Source: an uncultured Clostridia bacterium (GTDB lineage Bacteria > Bacillota > Clostridia > Christensenellales > Borkfalkiaceae). Taken from it: a stretch of 50,489 bases of DNA. Of this stretch, positions 32,916 to 40,235 are shown one piece after another. The position numbers and the translations under genes are program-made. How positions within the stretch are numbered: the stretch's first letter is position 1; every line of letters begins with the position of its first letter. Under the pieces are notes generated by a model. The model saw nothing but the letters and a program-made list of their open reading frames with translations, had not been told where the DNA came from and did not search any database. The stretch is taken from assembly GCA_947630325.1 (NCBI GenBank), contig CANRHB010000011.1, forward strand, positions 1-50,489, given 5' to 3'.

Positions 32916-33341
32916 TCAGAACGGAATGTCGCCGTCGTCGTCAAACGACTGCAGGGTGGGCTTTTTCTTTGCGGGGGCAGGGGCAGATGAAGCGGGAGCC
33001 TCGTAGTCCCCCTCTCCGCCGCTGTTTCTTGCGGTAAGGAATTCGATGTCCTGCGCGATCACGTCAACAGCCGTGCGGCGTTGGCCCTGGTTGTCCTCAT
33101 AGTTGCGGATCTGGATGCTCCCCGTGACCGCCACTTTGTTGCCCTTTTTGGTGTAGCGCGCCACGGTGTCGGCAAGTCCGCGCCATGCGGTGACGTTGAA
33201 AAAGTCGGTTTGGCGTTCGCCGTCCGAACCCGTATAGTTGCGGTTGACTGCGATCGCAAAGTGGCACACGCTTACGCCGCCCGCCGTCTCTGTAAGTTCG
33301 GGGTCGCGCGTAAGATTTCCGATCAAAAACACCTTGTTCAT
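32916..33341 (-). CDS. ssb: Single-stranded DNA-binding protein
   Basis: A 141-residue SSB with an OB fold (MNKVFLIGNLTRDPEL to about residue 105), a short Pro/Ala linker and the acidic tip DDDGDIPF that recruits repair and replication proteins. It sits between rpsF and rpsR, the standard Firmicute arrangement coupling SSB supply to ribosome synthesis. The start lies nine bases after the rpsF stop. Confidence 0.97.
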   Translation of the reverse strand: MNKVFLIGNLTRDPELTETAGGVSVCHFAIAVNRNYTGSDGERQTDFFNVTAWRGLADTVARYTKKGNKVAVTGSIQIRNYEDNQGQRRTAVDVIAQDIEFLTARNSGGEGDYEAPASSAPAPAKKKPTLQSFDDDGDIPF

Positions 33342-33350
33342 ACTTGCCTC

Positions 33351-33638
33351 TTATTCGTCGATTTTCGTGATCATGCGGCGAAGGCAGTCGCTCGAGATCC
33401 CCGCAACGCGGTCAAGCTCTGTAACGACGGGCCCTTCGGCAACGAATGTCATCAATGCGTAGAAAGCGTCCGACTTGAATTTGATGGGATAGGTCGTCTT
33501 TTTCACGCCCCATTTGTCGAAGGACTCCACGGTCCCGCCCATGTCGGAGACGATCTTGGAATACTTTCCGAGTTCGGCCTCTCTCGCTTCCTCCGTCAAC
33601 TCGCTGTTGAGAAGAATGAGCATTTCGTACTTTTGCAT
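33351..33638 (-). CDS. rpsF: Small-subunit ribosomal protein S6
   Basis: A 95-residue S6 beginning MQKYEMLILLNSEL, with the conserved KWGVKKTTYPIKF strand region that contacts S18. GGGAGGTG precedes the ATG at 33638; an in-frame ATG 14 codons upstream falls in the leader and lacks a ribosome binding site. The leader contains a hairpin that resembles the S6:S18 binding site, suggesting autoregulation of rpsF-ssb-rpsR. Confidence 0.97.
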   Translation of the reverse strand: MQKYEMLILLNSELTEEAREAELGKYSKIVSDMGGTVESFDKWGVKKTTYPIKFKSDAFYALMTFVAEGPVVTELDRVAGISSDCLRRMITKIDE

Positions 33639-33690
33639 TTTTTTCACCTCCCGGTCTATTCGGCGTACCCACAAGGGCACGCAAGGTTTG
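33639..33690 (-). promoter_or_regulatory. Candidate S6:S18-binding leader of rpsF
   Basis: On the minus strand GCGTGCCC/GGGTACGC (33663-33670 and 33675-33682 on the plus strand) forms an eight-pair stem with a UUGU loop, directly followed by CCG-containing sequence. Known S6:S18 leaders are a hairpin with an adjacent CCG triplet that mimics the 16S site. Confidence 0.55.
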
Positions 33691-33697
33691 TTCCATT

Positions 33698-33726
33698 ATT
33701 TTACACTATTTTTGCGGACAAGTCAA
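33698..33726 (-). promoter_or_regulatory. Sigma-A promoter of rpsF-ssb-rpsR
   Basis: On the minus strand TTGACT (33721-33726), a 17-bp spacer and TAAAAT (33698-33703). Confidence 0.82.
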
Positions 33727-33762
33727 CGCGTTTTTGCATGTTTGCGCAAAAAATCATAAAAA

Positions 33763-35097
33763 TTACGACGGCTTTGCCCGTTTCAAAAGGGTAACCCTTG
33801 TGTTGCGCCTTCCGTCCTCCGCACAGAAGAGAAGAAGTTCTTTGAGCGTATTTCCCACCTCCTGCGGGGGAACGCCGACGGCTAAAAGGTCGTCCCCCTT
33901 TACGGCAAGTTCCGAAAGGGTGAAGGGGACCCCCTCCCCTTTCATCTTTTCAAGGAGGGCTCTCCACTTCTTCAAAACGGGCGCCTCCGACAGATCGTCC
34001 TTGCACGCCGAATAGTCCGCCTGTTTGATGAGAAAGAGTTTGGGAAGGAGGGGATAATTTTCCACAAACTCCCGCCTCAGCTTCCCCTCCCGCATTTCGA
34101 GGTTGTAGTCCCGCATGTGCAGGCGGACGAGGGCGCACACCTCCTCCGTGACCCTTTTGGGGGCTTTGAAGCGAACGAGAATGTCCCGCGCGATCCTCTC
34201 CCCCTCCTCGGCGTGGGCGTGGTAGTTGCCGTCGCGGAGAAGGCAAAAGGGCTTGCCGACGTCGTGCAGAAGGGCGGCGAGGCGCACCTCGGAGGGCGCA
34301 TACATCGCACAGCGGAGGGAGTGTTCCAAAACGTCGTGGTCGTGGAATTGGGGACGCTGCAACATCCCCTCTCCGAGGGCGAGTTCGGGCAAAATTTCTT
34401 TGAGCACCCCCGTATCGCGCAGAATGCAGAGGCCGCGGTAGACGTCCCCCTCCTTTTCGTCGGCGTGAAGGAGGAGCATGAGTTCGGAAAAGACGCGCTC
34501 GGGCACGATGTCGCGGATGAGGGCGCAGTGCTCCTTCGCCCCCGCAAGGCACTCCTCGTCGGGGGAAAATCCCGTCTGCGCCGCGATGCGGGCAAGCCGC
34601 ATGAGCCGAAGCCCGTCCTCGCCGAACACCTTGGAGGCGGGCGCGACCGTGCGCAGAATTTTATGATGAATATCGGCAATGCCGCCGAGCGGGTCGGCAA
34701 ACTCCCCCTTTTTTATCTCATAGTAGACGGCGTTCGCGCAAAAGTCGCGTCGGCGGGCGTCCGTTGCGATGTCCTCCGTGAACACGATCTCCGAGGGGGA
34801 ATGCACGCCGCGCACGTACTTATCCGAGCGGAAGCGGGTGAACTCATACCCCACGCCCTGCGGGTCCTGCAACTTTACGGTGCCCGTGTTGCGGTAGACG
34901 GACTTCACAAGAAAGCCGCACTCCTCTGCGGCAGAGAGAAGGGCGTCCTCCTCCATGGGAGAGGAGAGGTCGAAGTCGGTGCGGGCGGTGATCATGCGGC
35001 CGCGAAGAAAGTCGCGCACGCTCCCCCCCACGAGGTAGAGGGGCTCCTTGCACCGATTTGCAAGCGCGATGAGGTTTTGCGGAAGAAAGTTTTTCAT
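33763..35097 (-). CDS. cca: CCA-adding tRNA nucleotidyltransferase with HD domain
   Basis: A 444-residue class II nucleotidyltransferase. The active-site motifs are LVGGSVRDFLRG (about 22-33) and DFDLSSP (41-47); tRNA-binding helices follow, and an HD phosphohydrolase domain is marked by ALLHDVGKPF near residue 255. It completes or repairs the CCA end of tRNAs. The predicted transcription start is only about eight bases ahead of the ATG with no ribosome binding site, so translation is nearly leaderless. It is divergent from the lipid kinase, with a shared -35 box. Confidence 0.95.
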   Translation of the reverse strand: MKNFLPQNLIALANRCKEPLYLVGGSVRDFLRGRMITARTDFDLSSPMEEDALLSAAEECGFLVKSVYRNTGTVKLQDPQGVGYEFTRFRSDKYVRGVHSPSEIVFTEDIATDARRRDFCANAVYYEIKKGEFADPLGGIADIHHKILRTVAPASKVFGEDGLRLMRLARIAAQTGFSPDEECLAGAKEHCALIRDIVPERVFSELMLLLHADEKEGDVYRGLCILRDTGVLKEILPELALGEGMLQRPQFHDHDVLEHSLRCAMYAPSEVRLAALLHDVGKPFCLLRDGNYHAHAEEGERIARDILVRFKAPKRVTEEVCALVRLHMRDYNLEMREGKLRREFVENYPLLPKLFLIKQADYSACKDDLSEAPVLKKWRALLEKMKGEGVPFTLSELAVKGDDLLAVGVPPQEVGNTLKELLLFCAEDGRRNTRVTLLKRAKPS

Positions 35098-35111
35098 AAC
35101 GAGCGAATATT

Positions 35112-35163
35112 ATTATACCATTTTTCAAAACAAATTGCAATTCTTCGTGAAATGTTGTATAAT
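35112..35163. promoter_or_regulatory. Divergent sigma-A promoters sharing one palindromic -35 box
   Basis: TTGCAA at 35135-35140 is its own reverse complement. To the right, 17 bp then TATAAT (35158-35163) drives the lipid kinase. To the left, 17 bp then TATAAT on the minus strand (35112-35117) drives cca. The two promoters are exactly symmetrical. Confidence 0.85.
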
Positions 35164-35197
35164 GAAAGCGCAAAAAGTTTTACCAAAGGGAAAAAGT

Positions 35198-36055
35198 ATG
35201 ATTTCGTTCGTCGCAAAGCCGCTCAAAGGGAAAAAAGCCAAGCTGTTTGAGGAGATCAAGGCGCGCATGGAGCGCGAACGTCTCCCCTACCGCTTTTACG
35301 TGACTTCCCGCAAGAGCGAGGAAACCGAACTCGCCGCAAAAATTTCCGAAGAGGAAAACCCCGTCATCGTGGCGGTGGGCGGGGACGGCACCTTGAACGG
35401 CGTTCTGCGCGGGCTAAAAGACCCTTCGGAATGCACCCTCGGGCTGATTCCCGCGGGCACGGGGAACGACTTTGCCGCCATGGCGGGCATTCCGCAGGGG
35501 ATCGAGGCGCTCGACCTCATCCTCAAAAACGAGCCCGTGTACACCGACTACCTCTCCTTTTCGGACGGGTTGCGCAGTCTCAACATCGCGGGGGTGGGGA
35601 TCGACGTGGATATCCTCCTCCGTTGCGAGAGAATGAAACACTTTCATGCGAAGAGCAAATATTTCTTCTCTCTTCTTACCTCTCTGCGCAAATTCCACGG
35701 GTTGAAGATCAAGATCACCGCGGACGGCAAGAGTGAAGAGGGCAACTTTCTCCTCGCCGCCGTGTGCAACGGACGGCAATTCGGCGGAGGGATCCCCATC
35801 TGCCCGCCCGCTTCGATCGACGACGGAAAACTCGAACTCGTGTATGTGACCTGCCCCAAGCACAAACTCATTCCCCTCCTCAAACTCATGCGGGGGAAGG
35901 TGCTCTCCCTGCCCATTTCCCGCCATATCTCCTGCGAGGAAGCGACGCTCGAGCCCGAACTCCCCTACACCGCCCAATACGACGGCGAACTCTTCGAGCC
36001 AGCCTCCTTCCATGTGAAGATCGTTCACGATAAACTCAAAATGTATCGGTCATGA
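35198..36055 (+). CDS. YegS/DagK-family lipid kinase
   Basis: A 285-residue diacylglycerol-kinase-like protein. The nucleotide motif is VAVGGDGTLNG (58-68), followed by LIPAGTGNDFA (83-93), and the C-terminal beta-sandwich ends the protein. Members phosphorylate diacylglycerol or related lipids; DagK in Gram-positives recycles diacylglycerol from lipoteichoic acid synthesis. AAAGGGA precedes the ATG. Its stop overlaps the next gene (ATGA), coupling it to a PAS/PP2C phosphatase. Confidence 0.92.
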   Translation: MISFVAKPLKGKKAKLFEEIKARMERERLPYRFYVTSRKSEETELAAKISEEENPVIVAVGGDGTLNGVLRGLKDPSECTLGLIPAGTGNDFAAMAGIPQGIEALDLILKNEPVYTDYLSFSDGLRSLNIAGVGIDVDILLRCERMKHFHAKSKYFFSLLTSLRKFHGLKIKITADGKSEEGNFLLAAVCNGRQFGGGIPICPPASIDDGKLELVYVTCPKHKLIPLLKLMRGKVLSLPISRHISCEEATLEPELPYTAQYDGELFEPASFHVKIVHDKLKMYRS

Positions 36056-37107
36056 ATCTGTATAAAAACATTCTCAACAACCTGCCGACGGCCGCCATCG
36101 TCGTGGACAAAAATCTCAAGGTGCGCTACACGAGCCGCGCCTTCCGGGAGTATTTCCCCATGTCCAAGGGAAAGGGCACGCTCAAAGACGCCATCGGTTG
36201 CACAGAAGAGGCAAAGTGCGGCGGGGGCGAAAAGTGCGCCTTCTGCCCCTTACGCGCCCTCTTTGAGGAGGCCGCGGCAAACAAGGGGCTCTCCTTCCGC
36301 CTTGTGATCTTGCGGAACGCAAAGGGGGAGAGCGTTCCCCTCCGCATCAAGGTGCGCCCCCTCGGCAAACTGTATTTGGGGGTGGCGGACAGTTCCTATG
36401 AGACGGAGATCGCGCGGGAGATGTACTCTGCGCAGGACATCCAGCAGCGGTTGCTCCCGCCCGCCGCGCCCTTCGGCGGGGTGCCCTACTCCTTCATGTT
36501 CGAGCCCTGCCGCGAGATCGGCGGGGACCTGCCCGACGTGTACCTCCAGGACGGGTGCACGATGGGGCTCCTTGCCGACGTTTCGGGCAAGGGCATTTCG
36601 GCGGGAATGCTCTCCGCCTTCGTAAAGGCGGGCTGGGACAGGAGCGAACCCTCCCCCGCAAAGGCGCTCGGCGTTTTGAGCGCGAAATACCAAGAACTCA
36701 ACCTCGACGAACGCTCCTACATCACCGCGGCGGCGGTGCGCATCGAGGAAAAGGAGAACCGCATCCGCTACTGCGTGGCGGGGCACAACGCTCCCCTCCT
36801 CCTCAAGAGCGGGAGAGGGATCGACGAGATCGTGATGAGCGCGCCGCCCGTCTCGAATTGGATGCCCGACTTCGGCTATGAGGACAGGACGATCTCCTAC
36901 CGCCGCGGGGACATCCTCGTGCTCCTCACCGACGGCGTGACCGAGAGCAAAAACGACCGCGGCGAACAGTTCGGGCTCGAGCGGGTGGAAAATATTCTGC
37001 AAAGGAGCGGGAGCGCGGAGACGTTCATCAAGCGTTTGAAAGAGGCGCTCATCGATTTTTGCGGCGTGTTCGACGACGACGTCACCGCTATTGCATTCGA
37101 TCTTTAA
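36052..37107 (+). CDS. PAS domain with cysteine cluster plus SpoIIE-type PP2C phosphatase
   Basis: A 351-residue signalling protein. Residues 1-about 115 are a PAS domain interrupted by four cysteines (Cys50, Cys56, Cys62, Cys65) in a C-x5-C-x5-C-x2-C pattern ending PLR, which suggests an iron-sulfur or zinc centre. Residues about 125-351 are a SpoIIE/RsbU-like phosphatase: QRLLPPA, GGDLPDVY, ADVSGKGISAGM, GHNAPLLL, TDGVTES and DDDVTAIAF carry the metal ligands. The layout resembles HsfB-type proteins found with Clostridia hydrogenases. No anti-sigma or anti-sigma-antagonist gene is adjacent, so its target is unknown. Four-base overlap with the lipid kinase. Confidence 0.88.
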   Translation: MNLYKNILNNLPTAAIVVDKNLKVRYTSRAFREYFPMSKGKGTLKDAIGCTEEAKCGGGEKCAFCPLRALFEEAAANKGLSFRLVILRNAKGESVPLRIKVRPLGKLYLGVADSSYETEIAREMYSAQDIQQRLLPPAAPFGGVPYSFMFEPCREIGGDLPDVYLQDGCTMGLLADVSGKGISAGMLSAFVKAGWDRSEPSPAKALGVLSAKYQELNLDERSYITAAAVRIEEKENRIRYCVAGHNAPLLLKSGRGIDEIVMSAPPVSNWMPDFGYEDRTISYRRGDILVLLTDGVTESKNDRGEQFGLERVENILQRSGSAETFIKRLKEALIDFCGVFDDDVTAIAFDL

Positions 37108-37116
37108 TCTCTTTAT

Positions 37117-37157
37117 GAGCACTCCCGCCCCGCGCGATGCGCGGGGCGGGAGTGCTC
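37117..37157. terminator. Perfect 19-bp hairpin between converging genes
   Basis: GAGCACTCCCGCCCCGCGC (37117-37135) and its exact complement (37139-37157) around a three-base loop. It lies between the phosphatase and dinB stops. T-tracts are weak, but the position fits a bidirectional terminator. Confidence 0.75.
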
Positions 37158-37169
37158 ATGATTTGAGCT

Positions 37170-38387
37170 TTATTGAATTCCTCCCGGGGGAGGGGCCTGG
37201 GCGGGTTTTTCCTCGGGCAGTTTGTTCTCTCCCAAGAGCGTTGCGGGCTTGATGGCGCCGTCGCCGAATTTTTCGCGGATCTTGTCGAGCGCGCCCTCCA
37301 CCCTGCGCAATTTGGGGTCGCTCCCGAAAAAGGAGAGTTGGCAGGGGCCGTTGACGCTCTCGAGATGAATGGCGCTTACCGTAAGCGCGCGGATGGTTTT
37401 TCGCCAACCGTATCGCGTTTTGAGGAGTGCGGTGGCGGCTTTTGAAAGGTCGGCGGCGCACTGCGTGGGCTCGGGAAGAAGCTGTTGCCAAGATTCGAAG
37501 TGAAGGTCGCTGTCCCGTATCGTCACTTGGATGCCCCGCGCCTGCAAGTTGAGATAGCGGAGTTTCTGCCCGATGTCCTGCGTCAGCGCAACGAACACCA
37601 CGTTCGCCTCGTCAATGCTTGTAAGGTCGGCAACGCAGGTGATGCCGTGCCCCACCGACTTGACCTCTTCCTCCTCCCCCACCTTCGCAACGGGGGAATC
37701 GTCCATCCCGTTTGCGTATTTTTGGAGCATTTCGCCGTTCTTTCCCAGCCGCTTTGCGATGAGGGCGGGGGGAGCCTTGGCAAGGTCGCCGATGGTGAAA
37801 ATGCCGAACGTCTTTAATTTTTCGGTGGTCGCCCGCCCGCAGAAGAGGAGGTCGGAGCAGGGCAGTTTCCACACCGTGTTTTTGAAACTCTCGCGGGTGA
37901 TCTCGGTCACGGCGTCCGGTTTTTTCATGTCCGAACCGAGTTTTGCGAACACCTTGTTGAAACTTACCCCCACGCTTACCGTAATGCCGAGTTCTCTTTT
38001 CACGACGGCGCGGAGTTCGTCGGCAATGGCGCGCGGGGACATGGGACAGCCCGTAACGTCCAGCCAGCATTCGTCGAGGCCGTACCCCTCCACGCGGTCG
38101 GTGTAGCGTTCGTAAATTTCGTGCAGACGGCGGGAGAATTTGGCGTAAACGTCGTGATGGGGCGGCACGATGACAAGATCGGGGCAGAGCCGCTTTGCCT
38201 GCCAATTCGCCATACCCGTCTTGACCCCCATCCGCTTGGCGAGTTCGGATTTGGCAAGCACGATGCCGTGGCGGTTCTCCGCCGCACCGCATACCGCCAC
38301 CGCCCGACCCTTGAGCTCGGGATGAAGCGCCGCCTCCACCGAGGCATAGAACGCATTTGCGTCGCTGTGCAAAATCGCTCTGTCCAT
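37170..38387 (-). CDS. dinB: Y-family DNA polymerase IV-like
   Basis: A 405-residue translesion polymerase. The palm residues are Asp9 in LHSDANAFYASVE and Asp105-Glu106 in GYGLDECWLDVTG; fingers, thumb (TIGDLAKAPPALIAKRLG helix-hairpin-helix) and little-finger domains follow. The C-terminus is Pro-rich and lacks a clear beta-clamp motif, though QLSFFGS near residue 357 may serve as one. The start at 38387 was chosen because the -10 box ends six bases upstream, so transcription begins at the A of the ATG; there is no ribosome binding site. No LexA-like box was evident. Confidence 0.93.
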   Translation of the reverse strand: MDRAILHSDANAFYASVEAALHPELKGRAVAVCGAAENRHGIVLAKSELAKRMGVKTGMANWQAKRLCPDLVIVPPHHDVYAKFSRRLHEIYERYTDRVEGYGLDECWLDVTGCPMSPRAIADELRAVVKRELGITVSVGVSFNKVFAKLGSDMKKPDAVTEITRESFKNTVWKLPCSDLLFCGRATTEKLKTFGIFTIGDLAKAPPALIAKRLGKNGEMLQKYANGMDDSPVAKVGEEEEVKSVGHGITCVADLTSIDEANVVFVALTQDIGQKLRYLNLQARGIQVTIRDSDLHFESWQQLLPEPTQCAADLSKAATALLKTRYGWRKTIRALTVSAIHLESVNGPCQLSFFGSDPKLRRVEGALDKIREKFGDGAIKPATLLGENKLPEEKPAQAPPPGGIQ

Positions 38388-38393
38388 ACTGCC

Positions 38394-38422
38394 ATTATAA
38401 AACAAACGTTTGAATTTGTCAA
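38394..38422 (-). promoter_or_regulatory. Sigma-A promoter of dinB (leaderless)
   Basis: On the minus strand TTGACA (38417-38422), a 17-bp spacer and TATAAT (38394-38399). Only six bases separate the -10 box from the ATG at 38387. Confidence 0.88.
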
Positions 38423-38479
38423 GCGTCCGCCTCCCCCTTTCCCTTGACAAAATGAGCAAATTGTGGTAGGATAGGGTTG

Positions 38480-38915
38480 AAACTAAGGCCTACCCCTTTT
38501 AGGGGGAGGCTCCCGCCGAGCGGGTGGTGGGGGTTCCTTGCTGTCCCTTAATTTTGTCATTTCGCCCCGCGCTTCTCAATCTGTCATTTCGAGCGGAGCC
38601 GCAGGCGAAGTCGAGAAATCTCGCCTTATTATAATGCGGTAGAGATGTCTCGACAAGCTCGACATGACATTTTAGAACATCACCCACCCCCTTAATCCCC
38701 CTCCTGAGGAGGGGGTAAAATAAGGCCCCCCTTCCCTACCCTCCCCCCCCCAACAAGTTGGGGAAGGCAAGAAAAACCCCTCCGTGGGAGGGACAAGTCC
38801 CAATTACGTCATGTTGAGCGAAGTCGAAACATGTCCTTATTATAATACGGACACCCTTCGACAGGCTCAGGGTGACGTGATTAGAATTGCGGGCGGGACG
38901 ACTGCGCTCAACATA
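38480..38915. repeat. Gene-free block of interspersed repeats
   Basis: No gene is seen. A CCCCTTTTAGGGGGAGGC unit (38488-38532), a palindromic element with TGTCAT/ATGACA ends (38582-38669), CCCCTCC-type units (38685-38720 and 38740-38795) and an element with ACGTCA/TGACGT ends (38816-38878) follow one another. Confidence 0.8.
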
Positions 38916-38951
38916 ACAATTTATAATAAATTCACCAAAAGGAGGCCTGAC

Positions 38952-40151
38952 ATGAACAAGACGACCCGAATCGTGCTGTTTTCCCTCTATACCGCGCTCA
39001 AGATCGTGCTCCTTACTTTAACGGCGGTCTTTTTCCTCTTCTTTTACCTCTTCATCGCGCGGGGCTTCCCCACAAACATCTACTATCTCTCCTACCTCCT
39101 CATTCCCTTTACCCTCTTGCTCTTTACGGTGTGGTTTCTCCCCAAGGGGAAGATACGAAAGGGCTTTTTGTGGAGCGTGCTCGCCCTCTTTCTTGCGGGA
39201 GCCATTGCCCTCTCCTCCTGTCTCGGCTACAACGCTTACCTAAACTCCATCACCATTCCCATGCCCGCGGACGGCGCGATCGACCCCTTTGACTACCTCG
39301 CCTTTGACAAAGATTCCAACATCGCCCGCCTCGGAAAACTCGCCTCTCTCCGCTTTACGGCCGAGCAGAATTTGCCCGTTCTCGACGGCGCGGCGGCGTT
39401 CTTCCCCCTTTACTCCTCCTTTGTGGAGGCCGTCTACCCCGAGGAAAAATGCGGCTTCCGCGAGGCGGGAAGTCCCTACTGCTACAGCAACACGATCGGC
39501 GCATACGAACGCCTCATCAACAAACTCGCGGACGTCATCTTTGTTTTCGGTCCCAACGACGAGCAGAAGGCATACGCCGAAGAAGAGGGGGTGGAATTCG
39601 AACTCATTCCCATCGGCTATGAGGGGTTCGTCTTTTTCACCAACTCCAAAAACCCCGTAAAAAATTTGACGGCGGACGAAATCAAAGAGATTTATGCGGG
39701 ACGGGTGACGAATTGGGCGGAGCTCGGCGGCAAGAACGAGAAGATCCAGCCCTTCCAGCGCAACACGGGAAGCGGGAGCCAGACCGCCCTCGAAGCGTTT
39801 ATGGGAGACACTCCCCTCATGGAACCGCCCACCGACCTTGTGAACAGCTTTATGTGGGGGATCATCGAAAAAGTCTCCGACTACAAAAATTACGGCGGCG
39901 CGATCGGGTTTTCCTTCCGCCAATACGCCGAGGGCCTTGTGGGCAACGAAAACATCTCCCTCCTCTCGATAAACGGCGTGCAGCCCACCCGCGAAAACAT
40001 CGCAAGCGGGAGTTATCCCATCCGTATGCCCTTTTACGCCGTAGTGCGAAAGGGCGAACGCACCGAGGAAACAGACGCGCTCCTAAATTGGATCCTCTCC
40101 GAGGAGGGGCAGAGCCTCGTTTCGGCCTCCCATTATGCGCCCGTCAATTAA
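38952..40151 (+). CDS. Membrane-anchored PstS-like substrate-binding protein
   Basis: A 399-residue protein. Three N-terminal hydrophobic helices (about 7-33, 43-60, 69-88) precede a periplasmic-binding-protein domain of the phosphate type. Signatures are IPIGYEGFVFFTNSKNPVKNLT, then EIYAGRVTNWAELGG, then QRNTGSGSQTALEAFM, the loop that in PstS contacts phosphate. Conventional PstS proteins have a single signal peptide; a three-helix anchor is unusual. No pstCAB genes are adjacent, so it may be a sensor or orphan binding protein rather than a transporter part. AAAGGAGG precedes the ATG. Confidence 0.85.
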   Translation: MNKTTRIVLFSLYTALKIVLLTLTAVFFLFFYLFIARGFPTNIYYLSYLLIPFTLLLFTVWFLPKGKIRKGFLWSVLALFLAGAIALSSCLGYNAYLNSITIPMPADGAIDPFDYLAFDKDSNIARLGKLASLRFTAEQNLPVLDGAAAFFPLYSSFVEAVYPEEKCGFREAGSPYCYSNTIGAYERLINKLADVIFVFGPNDEQKAYAEEEGVEFELIPIGYEGFVFFTNSKNPVKNLTADEIKEIYAGRVTNWAELGGKNEKIQPFQRNTGSGSQTALEAFMGDTPLMEPPTDLVNSFMWGIIEKVSDYKNYGGAIGFSFRQYAEGLVGNENISLLSINGVQPTRENIASGSYPIRMPFYAVVRKGERTEETDALLNWILSEEGQSLVSASHYAPVN

Positions 40152-40161
40152 ATTTCAAGCG

Positions 40162-40197
40162 CCGCCGACGGCATGACCTTCGGCGGCATTTTTTTAT
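40162..40197 (+). terminator. Rho-independent terminator of the PstS-like gene
   Basis: GCCGCCGA/TCGGCGGC arms (40162-40169 and 40181-40188) followed by ATTTTTTT. The next promoter starts four bases later. Confidence 0.9.
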
Positions 40198-40200
40198 TTC

Positions 40201-40229
40201 TTGACAAATTCGATCGGCTGTGTTATTCT
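40201..40229 (+). promoter_or_regulatory. Sigma-A promoter of the TetM-like gene (leaderless)
   Basis: TTGACA (40201-40206), a 17-bp spacer and TATTCT (40224-40229). Six bases separate it from the ATG at 40236, so the transcript should start at the ATG. Confidence 0.85.
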
Positions 40230-40235
40230 TTTTTT

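Noticed and set aside
36052..37107. Phosphatase as SpoIIE itself
   Set aside because: SpoIIE has ten N-terminal membrane helices and more than 800 residues; this soluble 351-residue PAS protein only shares the phosphatase domain.
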